DNA of 35,782 nt, from NCBI GenBank assembly GCA_002392745.1, contig DGHR01000019.1, forward strand, positions 36,338 to 72,119. The letters run 5' to 3'. A model generated the notes under the pieces. It made no database searches. It saw only the letters and a list, made by a program, of their open reading frames with translations, and was not told the origin of the DNA. Positions 30,679 through 35,782 of this stretch are shown here, in pieces (the first letter of the stretch is position 1; every line of letters starts with the position of its first letter). Source of the stretch: Bacteroidales bacterium UBA3843. Its GTDB lineage: Bacteria; Bacteroidota; Bacteroidia; Bacteroidales; Paludibacteraceae. A program made the position numbers and the translations under genes.

Positions 30679-30987
30679 TTAGATCTCCTTACCGGTTTTT
30701 TTAGATACACGAACGAGTTTTCCATCCTTCTTCACGCGGCCAACACGAACCGGTTTGCCGTCCTCAACGACGTTGAGGTTGGAGATATGGATAGGAGCCT
30801 CCTGTTTAACGATTCCGCCTTGCGGATTCTTTGCGTTGGGTTTGGTACTCTTGGATACCATGTTAACGCCTTCTACGATAGCGCGTTGCTTGTCAACGAT
30901 CACCTCCAGCACGCGGCCGGTCTGACCCTTCGAAGCACCTGCGTTTACATAAACGGTGTCACCCTTTTTGATATGAAGTTTTGCCAT
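30679..30987 (-). CDS. rplX: 50S ribosomal protein L24
   Basis: This 102-residue protein is L24, an assembly initiator near the exit tunnel. It has the KOW motif KKGDTVYVNAGASKGQTGRVLEV (~7-29) and the later VEGVNMVSKSTKPNAKNPQGGI and EAPIHISNLNVV segments. The end GKEI overlaps the candidate rplE Shine-Dalgarno. Confidence 0.98.
   Translation of the reverse strand: MAKLHIKKGDTVYVNAGASKGQTGRVLEVIVDKQRAIVEGVNMVSKSTKPNAKNPQGGIVKQEAPIHISNLNVVEDGKPVRVGRVKKDGKLVRVSKKTGKEI
30685..30690 (-). promoter_or_regulatory. Candidate Shine-Dalgarno before rplE
   Basis: AAGGAG on the - strand lies 8 nt before the rplE start. It also encodes the penultimate Lys-Glu of rplX, so coincidence is possible. Confidence 0.5.
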
Positions 30988-31007
30988 TTTTGTAATAGTT
31001 TAGATGA

Positions 31008-31373
31008 TTAGAGCACTTCAGGTGCCAGAGAAATAATTTTCATGTTCGTTTGACGCAGTTCACGTGCTACGGGACCGAAGATACGGCTACCGCGGAGTTC
31101 ACCGGCGTTATTGACGAGAACGCAAGCGTTGTCATCAAAACGGATGTAGCTTCCGTCAGCGCGGCGCACCTCTTTCTTGGTGCGGACTACGATAGCACGG
31201 CTAACCGTACCGTCCTTCATGTCGGAGGAAGGGATAACGCCCTTAACGGCTACAACGATTGTATCGCCGAGGGTTGCGTAACGTTTCTTGGTGCCGCCGA
31301 GAACGCGGATCACGAGTGCCTGCTTGGCACCGGAGTTGTCACATACTGTGAGACGGGATTCTTGCTGTACCAT
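31008..31373 (-). CDS. rplN: 50S ribosomal protein L14
   Basis: This 121-residue protein is L14 at the subunit interface. It begins MVQQESRLTVCDNSGAKQAL and contains VAVKGVIPSSDMKDGTVSRAIVVRTKKEVRR, FDDNACVLVN and FGPVARELRQTNMKIISLAPEVL (landmarks CDNSGAK, RTKKEVRR, ISLAPEVL). Spacing to rpsQ is 2 bp. Length and all blocks are standard. Confidence 0.98.
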   Translation of the reverse strand: MVQQESRLTVCDNSGAKQALVIRVLGGTKKRYATLGDTIVVAVKGVIPSSDMKDGTVSRAIVVRTKKEVRRADGSYIRFDDNACVLVNNAGELRGSRIFGPVARELRQTNMKIISLAPEVL

Positions 31374-31375
31374 AA

Positions 31376-31630
31376 TTACTTAGCCCTTTCAATAATTTGA
31401 GTTAAACGCCAACGCACGGTCTTGCTCAGCGGACGGGTCTCCATGATGCGTACGGTATCTCCGATACCAGCCTCGTTCTTCTCGTCATGAACATGGAACT
31501 TGCGAGTTTTATTGACAAACTTGCCATAGATGGGGTGTTTCTCTTTCCAACGAACAGCGACCACGATGGTCTTCTCCATCTTGTTGGAAACAACTACGCC
31601 CACGCGCTCTTTTCTAAGATTTCTTTCCAT
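31376..31630 (-). CDS. rpsQ: 30S ribosomal protein S17
   Basis: This 84-residue protein is S17, an OB-fold primary 16S binder. It begins MERNLRKERVGVVVSNKMEKT and has HPIYGKFVNKTRKFHVHDE and GDTVRIMETRPLSKTVRWRL. It lies between rpmC and rplN, in the standard order. Confidence 0.98.
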   Translation of the reverse strand: MERNLRKERVGVVVSNKMEKTIVVAVRWKEKHPIYGKFVNKTRKFHVHDEKNEAGIGDTVRIMETRPLSKTVRWRLTQIIERAK

Positions 31631-31645
31631 TGTCTTTGTCGTTTT

Positions 31646-31840
31646 TTACTTGTTAATTTCACGGGCACGAAGTTCCGTTGCAAGGCGAGCGATATTGCGA
31701 CGCGCAGCCTTAATCTGCAACGGATTATCGAGCGGCGAAATACTGTGATTTAACTTCATACGAACCAGAGCCTCTTTCTCTGCAGCGAGACGCTCTTGGA
31801 TCTCTTGAGTTGTTAATTCTTTAATTTCAGCTGTTTTCAT
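31646..31840 (-). CDS. rpmC: 50S ribosomal protein L29
   Basis: This 64-residue helical-hairpin protein is L29, which sits at the exit tunnel and docks SRP and trigger factor together with L23. It has MKTAEIKELTTQEIQERLAAE, the basic centre ALVRMKLNHSISPLDNPLQIKAARRNIARL (landmarks LVRMKLN, ARRNIARL) and the end LRAREINK. It lies 9 bp after rplP. Confidence 0.97.
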   Translation of the reverse strand: MKTAEIKELTTQEIQERLAAEKEALVRMKLNHSISPLDNPLQIKAARRNIARLATELRAREINK

Positions 31841-31849
31841 AATCCTTAA

Positions 31850-32281
31850 TTATGCATTTTGTGTTGCGTCGTAATCGCGTCTTACGACAAATTTAGTGGT
31901 GACAGGCAGTTTCTGAGCAGCGAGACGAAGTGCCTCCTTGGCTACATCGTAGCTTACGCCCTCTACCTCAAAGATGATACGACCGGGCTCCAATGGTACT
32001 ACGAATCCTTCGGGAGCACCTTTACCTTTACCCATACGTACATCCAACGGCTTTTTGGTGATAGGTTTGTCCGGGAATACACGAATCCAAACTTGACCTT
32101 GACGTTGCATATAACGGGTAACGGCGATACGGGCAGCCTCGATTTGACGACCGGTCAACCATACGGTACCCATACTCTTGATACCGAACGAACCGAATGC
32201 CAGTTCCTGACCGCGGTGAGCGAAACCTTTGATGCGGCCTTTTTGGCAACGGCGGAATTTAGTTTTCTTAGGTTGTAACAT
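31850..32281 (-). CDS. rplP: 50S ribosomal protein L16
   Basis: This 143-residue protein is L16, needed for A-site tRNA positioning. Landmarks are MLQPKKTKFRRCQKGRIKG, the FGSFGIKSMGTVWLTGRQIEAAR region, KPITKKPLDVRMGKGKGAP and EVEGVSYDVAKEALRLAAQKLP. It lies between rpsC (27 bp) and rpmC. Confidence 0.98.
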   Translation of the reverse strand: MLQPKKTKFRRCQKGRIKGFAHRGQELAFGSFGIKSMGTVWLTGRQIEAARIAVTRYMQRQGQVWIRVFPDKPITKKPLDVRMGKGKGAPEGFVVPLEPGRIIFEVEGVSYDVAKEALRLAAQKLPVTTKFVVRRDYDATQNA

Positions 32282-32308
32282 GATTCTAATCTACAAATCG
32301 GTTAAACA

Positions 32309-33049
32309 TTATTGTTTTTTGTTGCGGCGGAAGTTGCCCTTGCGCTCACCGCGACCCTCACGACGATCCATGCCGGGGCGGCCGCCTTCTTGCTTCTGCG
32401 AGAAATTCGGAGCCAAGTCCTTCTTACCATAAACCTCTCCACGGCAGATCCATACCTTTACGCCGATTACACCCACTTTGGTGATGGCACCTACGTGGCA
32501 GTAGTCGATGTCAGCACGAAGAGTGTGCAGCGGGGTTCGACCCTCTTTGTACATCTCCTTGCGCGCCATCTCGGCTCCGTTCAAACGGCCCGATACCTGA
32601 ATCTTGATACCCTCGGCGCCCATACGCATGGTGCTCTGGATAGCCATCTTCACGGCACGGCGGTAAGCGATTTTGCCTTCCAGCTGACGAGCAATCTTGT
32701 TGGCTACGATGGTCGCATCCAATTCCGGACGTTTTACCTCGTAGATGTTGATTTGCACATCCTGCTTGGTGATTTTCTGGAGTTCCTTCTTCAATTTGTC
32801 AACCTCTTCTCCACCTTTTCCGATGATATAACCGGGGCGAGCGGTGCAGATAGTAACAGTCACAAGTTTCAGAGTTCTTTCAATGACGATACGGGAAATA
32901 CTAGCCTCTGCGAGACGAGCGTTGAGGTACTCGCGAATCTTGCTATCCTCAAGCAGCGTATCTCCGTAATTCTTGCCTCCAAACCAGTTGGAGTCCCAAC
33001 CGCGAACAATTCCCAGGCGGTTAGCTATAGGATTAATTTTCTGTCCCAT
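32309..33049 (-). CDS. rpsC: 30S ribosomal protein S3
   Basis: This 246-residue protein is S3, part of the mRNA entry tunnel helicase. It starts MGQKINPIANRLGIVRGWDSNW. The KH domain (~60-110) includes RPGYIIGKGGEEVDKLKKEL. The C-domain includes GAEGIKIQVSGRLNGAEMARKE and GVIGVKVWICRGEVYG. A basic Arg/Gly-rich tail (~210-246) ends NFRRNKKQ. A long open frame exists on the opposite strand but is a by-product of this gene. Confidence 0.98.
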   Translation of the reverse strand: MGQKINPIANRLGIVRGWDSNWFGGKNYGDTLLEDSKIREYLNARLAEASISRIVIERTLKLVTVTICTARPGYIIGKGGEEVDKLKKELQKITKQDVQINIYEVKRPELDATIVANKIARQLEGKIAYRRAVKMAIQSTMRMGAEGIKIQVSGRLNGAEMARKEMYKEGRTPLHTLRADIDYCHVGAITKVGVIGVKVWICRGEVYGKKDLAPNFSQKQEGGRPGMDRREGRGERKGNFRRNKKQ

Positions 33050-33055
33050 AATAAA

Positions 33056-33463
33056 TTACTTTTCAGCGTTAGTATTTTTAGTATCTACAAATATTGTAAC
33101 GTGGTTGCTGCGTTTGCGGATACGATAAGCACGACCCTGAGGAGCGGGAAGCATACGCTTGATCGACATGCCGCCGTCAACCATGATTTTCGTTACATAG
33201 AGAGTTTCGTCCTCTGCTTTCTTGCCGGTTTTTACTTCCCAGTTTGCGATAGCAGATTTCAGGAGCTTCTCGAGAGCGCGGCTGGCCTCACGTGTGGAGA
33301 AATGCAGCGCACCCAATGCACGGTTCACTTCCATGCCGCGTACCATGTCTGCTACGAGACGCATTTTGCGCGGGCTGGTAGGAACGTTGTTTGCCTTAGC
33401 GAAGTACTGCTCTTTGCGAGCCGCCTTCATTGCCTCGGCGCTATTATGTTTTCTTGCACCCAT
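33056..33463 (-). CDS. rplV: 50S ribosomal protein L22
   Basis: This 135-residue protein is L22, whose beta-hairpin lines the exit tunnel constriction. Landmarks are NNVPTSPRKMRLVADMVRG, LLKSAIANWEVK, the hairpin region GGMSIKRMLPAPQGRAYRIRKRSNHVTIFV (landmarks PAPQGRAYRIRKRSNH). It lies between rpsS and rpsC. Confidence 0.98.
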   Translation of the reverse strand: MGARKHNSAEAMKAARKEQYFAKANNVPTSPRKMRLVADMVRGMEVNRALGALHFSTREASRALEKLLKSAIANWEVKTGKKAEDETLYVTKIMVDGGMSIKRMLPAPQGRAYRIRKRSNHVTIFVDTKNTNAEK

Positions 33464-33502
33464 TTTAATCTTGAGTTTTTAATAATTAATGATTGCAATG
33501 GA

Positions 33503-33772
33503 TTACTTCTTGTTGTTGCCCGAGTGACCACGGAAGGTACGTGTCGGAGCGAACTCGCCCAGCTTGTGACCTACCATGTTCTCCGTTACATAAACAGGAA
33601 TGAACTTGTTTCCATTGTGAACTGCGATTGTGTGACCTACAAAGTCAGGAGAAATCATCGAAGCGCGGCTCCAGGTCTTGATAACCTCTTTCTTGCCCGA
33701 CTCATTCATAGCCAGTACCTTGTCTTCCAACTTTACGTTGATAAACGGTCCTTTTTTCAGTGAACGACTCAT
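33503..33772 (-). CDS. rpsS: 30S ribosomal protein S19
   Basis: This 89-residue protein is S19 of the 30S head. It begins MSRSLKKGPFINVKLEDKV and contains IKTWSRASMISPDFVGHTIAVHNG, FIPVYVTENMVGHKLGEFAPTRTFRGHSG (landmarks TWSRASMI, VGHKLGEFAPTRTF). It lies between rplB and rplV. Confidence 0.98.
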   Translation of the reverse strand: MSRSLKKGPFINVKLEDKVLAMNESGKKEVIKTWSRASMISPDFVGHTIAVHNGNKFIPVYVTENMVGHKLGEFAPTRTFRGHSGNNKK

Positions 33773-33794
33773 AATGTTTTCTTTGCTTTATAGG

Positions 33795-34619
33795 TTATTT
33801 TTTACGTCTTTCTATAATGTATTGGTTGCTCTGGTTCTTCGGATGACGAGTCTTGTAACCCTTAGCGAGCAGACCCTTACGGCTACGTGGATGACCACCG
33901 CTCTGACGGCCTTCACCACCACCCATTGGGTGATCTACAGGGTTCATTACTACACCACGGTTGCGAGGACGACGACCCAGCCAACGGCTACGACCGGCCT
34001 TGCCGCTCTTCTCCAAAGCGTGATCGGAGTTGCCTACCACACCCACTGTTGCCTTGCATGCAGCCAGCACCTTGCGGAGCTCGCCTGAAGGCAGTTTGAT
34101 GATAGCATACTTGTCCTCACGGCTCGACAACTGAGCGAACGTTCCGGCACTACGTACCATGCAGGCACCCTGGCCCGGACGAAGCTCGATGTTGTGAATC
34201 AGTGTTCCCAGAGGAATTGCCGACATCGGCAGTGCATTTCCTACCTCGGGAGCAGCATTCTCTCCCGACATTACAGTCTGACCTACTTGCAGTCCATTCG
34301 GTGCAAGAATATAGCGCTTCTCACCGTCAGCGTAGAACAGGAGGGCGATGCGAGCCGAACGGTTCGGATCATACTCGATAGTCTTTACTACTGCGGGTAC
34401 ACCATCTTTATTGCGCTTGAAGTCAATTACACGATACTTCTGTTTGTGACCGCCACCGATGTAGCGCATCGTCATCTTTCCGACGTTGTTGCGGCCACCG
34501 GTCTTGGTTTTACCAAACACAAGCGATTTCTCAGGAGCGCTCGCGGTAATTGTCTCGAACGCACCTATAACTTTGTGTCTCTGCCCTGGTGTTGTGGGCT
34601 TAAATTTACGTACAGCCAT
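33795..34619 (-). CDS. rplB: 50S ribosomal protein L2
   Basis: This 274-residue protein is L2, a primary 23S binder required for subunit association. The OB and SH3-like RNA-binding core (~60-200) includes KFKPTTPGQRH at the start, YIGGGHKQKYRVIDFKR, HNIELRPGQGACMVRSAGTFAQ, and the C-terminal NPVDHPMGGGEGRQSGGHPRSR. That last segment holds the conserved His implicated near the peptidyl transferase centre. All landmarks are intact. Confidence 0.98.
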   Translation of the reverse strand: MAVRKFKPTTPGQRHKVIGAFETITASAPEKSLVFGKTKTGGRNNVGKMTMRYIGGGHKQKYRVIDFKRNKDGVPAVVKTIEYDPNRSARIALLFYADGEKRYILAPNGLQVGQTVMSGENAAPEVGNALPMSAIPLGTLIHNIELRPGQGACMVRSAGTFAQLSSREDKYAIIKLPSGELRKVLAACKATVGVVGNSDHALEKSGKAGRSRWLGRRPRNRGVVMNPVDHPMGGGEGRQSGGHPRSRKGLLAKGYKTRHPKNQSNQYIIERRKK

Positions 34620-34621
34620 TT

Positions 34622-34912
34622 TTAGATATTGCTATAAAAATCAATTGTTTCACCTTCTTTCAGGGTCACGATGGCTTTCTTGTACGCCTGCTGTGCACCT
34701 TTCAACAGACCGGATTTGGTCCAGCGCTGTTTTACTTTCGGAGCACGGATCAGCGTGTTGACATCGGTTACCTGAACATTATACATTTCCTCTACTGCCT
34801 TCTTGATCTCAACTTTGTTGGCATTGCGAGCTACTACGAATCCGTAACGGTTCAGTTTCTCGCCGGCGGCAGTCATCTTCTCAGTGACGATTGGTTTGAT
34901 AATAATTGCCAT
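34622..34912 (-). CDS. rplW: 50S ribosomal protein L23
   Basis: This 96-residue protein is L23, the exit-tunnel docking site for trigger factor and SRP. It begins MAIIIKPIVTEKMT and contains RYGFVVARNANKVEIKKAVEEMYNVQVTDVNTL (landmarks IKPIVTEK, KVEIKKAVEEMYNV). It is preceded by a perfect Shine-Dalgarno, in contrast to its neighbours, and starts 12 bp after rplD. Confidence 0.98.
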   Translation of the reverse strand: MAIIIKPIVTEKMTAAGEKLNRYGFVVARNANKVEIKKAVEEMYNVQVTDVNTLIRAPKVKQRWTKSGLLKGAQQAYKKAIVTLKEGETIDFYSNI

Positions 34913-34918
34913 AATGTT

Positions 34919-34926
34919 ACCTCCTT
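34919..34926 (-). promoter_or_regulatory. Perfect Shine-Dalgarno before rplW
   Basis: AAGGAGGT on the - strand lies 6 nt before the rplW ATG and overlaps the rplD stop codon (TAAGGAGGT). It is the strongest anti-16S complement in the window. Confidence 0.8.
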
Positions 34927-35554
34927 ATGCTTTTAAAGTTGCCTCGAGAGCAGCTGCCGAAGCCTCGGTGAGGACAACAGCGTTCGAGTTCATGATTGTG
35001 TAGGTGTTCAGCTCGTTTACGTTCACTACATTCACCTTCTGGATGTTGGCGGCAGACTTGCGAGCATTCAGGTTCGCATCATCTACTACGAACAGCACTT
35101 TCTTGCCTTCTACTTTCAGGTTGTTCAGCACCTCTACCATGGCTTTGGTCTTCGGAGCATCGAAGGTGAGTGCGTCTAGCACGAGCAACTCATTTTGTTT
35201 TGCGCGCAGCGACAATGCGCTCTTGCGGGCGAGTTGTTTTACTTTCTTGTTCAGCTTGAAATCATAGTCGCGGGGCACGGGACCAAAGATAGTACCACCA
35301 CCTACGCGTACCGGAGACTTCAAATCACCCGGACGTGCGCCGCCGCCGCCCTTCTGGCGACCGAGCTTGCGGGTCGAGTGAGCATTCTCGCTACGTTGTT
35401 TTGCTTTCGCTGTGCCTTGGCGTTGTGCGGCCAAGAATTGCTTAACGTCCAAGTAGATAGCATGGTCGTTAGGCTCAATTGCGAAGATAGCGTCATTCAG
35501 AGCAATCTTCTTGCCGGTCTCTTTGCCGGCCATGTTCAGAATACTAAGTTCCAT
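34925..35554 (-). CDS. rplD: 50S ribosomal protein L4
   Basis: This 209-residue protein is L4, which contributes to the exit tunnel. It begins MELSILNMAGKETGKKIAL. The extended loop (~45-100) contains STRKLGRQKGGGGARPGDLKSPVRVGGGTIFGP (landmarks GGGGARPGDLKSP, GGGTIFGP). The globular domain ends TEASAAALEATLKA. In E. coli L4 represses the S10 operon; that leader would lie outside this window. Confidence 0.98.
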   Translation of the reverse strand: MELSILNMAGKETGKKIALNDAIFAIEPNDHAIYLDVKQFLAAQRQGTAKAKQRSENAHSTRKLGRQKGGGGARPGDLKSPVRVGGGTIFGPVPRDYDFKLNKKVKQLARKSALSLRAKQNELLVLDALTFDAPKTKAMVEVLNNLKVEGKKVLFVVDDANLNARKSAANIQKVNVVNVNELNTYTIMNSNAVVLTEASAAALEATLKA

Positions 35555-35560
35555 AACTAA

Positions 35561-35782
35561 TTACTTGTTGATAACGACGATTGAATTTTTTGCACCGGGT
35601 ACACTGCCCTTGACCATAATCAAGTTGTACTCGGGGATAACTTTGAGAACGACGAGGTTTTGAACCGTTACGCGGTCGCCACCCATCTGACCTGCCATGC
35701 GGGTTCCCGGGAAGATACGACTAGGATATGCACAAGCACCTACCGAACCCGGAGCGCGAAGACGGTCGTCCTGACCGTGAGT
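35561..35782 (-). CDS. rplC: 50S ribosomal protein L3 (C-terminal part)
   Basis: This 73-codon fragment runs off the right edge; the start of the gene is outside the window. It reads THGQDDRLRAPGSVGACAYP, then RIFPGTRMAGQMGGDRVTVQN and ends GAKNSIVVINK. These match the conserved C-terminal half of L3 (GSxGAxxxPxRxxPGxRMAGxMG). L3 is a primary 23S binder. It lies 6 bp before rplD. Confidence 0.97.
   Translation of the reverse strand, partial: THGQDDRLRAPGSVGACAYPSRIFPGTRMAGQMGGDRVTVQNLVVLKVIPEYNLIMVKGSVPGAKNSIVVINK

Noticed and set aside
32312..33763. 483-codon open frame on the + strand across rpsC, rplV and rpsS
   Set aside because: It is antisense to three essential ribosomal genes and resembles no protein; biased codon use in those genes opens the opposite frame.
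35279..35292. TATCTTTG on the - strand inside rplD as an internal promoter
   Set aside because: No TTTG lies 19-21 bp upstream, so it is probably coincidental coding sequence.

Overview
This window is a stretch of a Bacteroidetes (most likely Bacteroidales) chromosome. Three things point there. Six promoters have the Bacteroidetes sigma form TTTG-20 bp-TACCTTTG (one has CTTG upstream). Most start codons follow A/T-rich leaders without a Shine-Dalgarno sequence. The proteins also resemble Bacteroidales ones, for example the zinc-free 38-residue L36 and L17 with an Ala/Lys/Glu tail. A rubredoxin suggests an anaerobe. There are no tRNA or rRNA genes, insertion sequences, prophage genes or CRISPR arrays. 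Almost everything is core housekeeping; the more novel points are small RNA or DNA structures and one atypical tRNA synthetase.

Layout. From 1 to 10.9 kb all genes are on the + strand: a 55-bp-period repeat, murF and a membrane-anchored coiled-coil protein; rpsO with a folded leader; a TPM-domain protein, lemA, hflX, hpt and a phosphoglucomutase, ending at a strong terminator; then pnp with a ~180-nt structured leader, followed by a 52-residue rubredoxin. At 10.97-11.32 kb rplS lies on the - strand, divergent from a tamB-yifB(comM)-uvrB cluster (11.66-19.93 kb), which is visibly richer in A+T. A long hairpin terminator separates uvrB from the - strand block.

From 20.0 kb to the right edge is the S10-spc-alpha ribosomal protein cluster read leftward: rplC (partial), rplD, rplW, rplB, rpsS, rplV, rpsC, rplP, rpmC, rpsQ, rplN, rplX, rplE, rpsN, rpsH, rplF, rplR, rpsE, rpmD, rplO, secY, map, infA, rpmJ, rpsM, rpsK, rpsD, rpoA, rplQ, then aspS. 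The order is the canonical one. Two spacers are unusual: a 172-nt foldback-like segment between rpsN and rpsH, and a long stem-loop between rplO and secY. The last gene, aspS, is an archaeal-type aspartyl-tRNA synthetase rather than the usual ~590-residue bacterial form.

Together the genes serve translation (ribosomal proteins, IF-1, MetAP, RNA polymerase alpha, AspRS, HflX), RNA decay (PNPase), envelope building (MurF, TamB, SecY, phosphoglucomutase), purine salvage (Hpt) and DNA repair or uptake (UvrB, YifB). No dedicated undescribed multi-gene system is visible. The best leads are the candidate autoregulatory leaders of rpsO, pnp and rplS, a perfect dyad shared by the murF and tamB promoters, the structured spc-operon spacers, and the few ribosomal genes that do carry a strong Shine-Dalgarno sequence.
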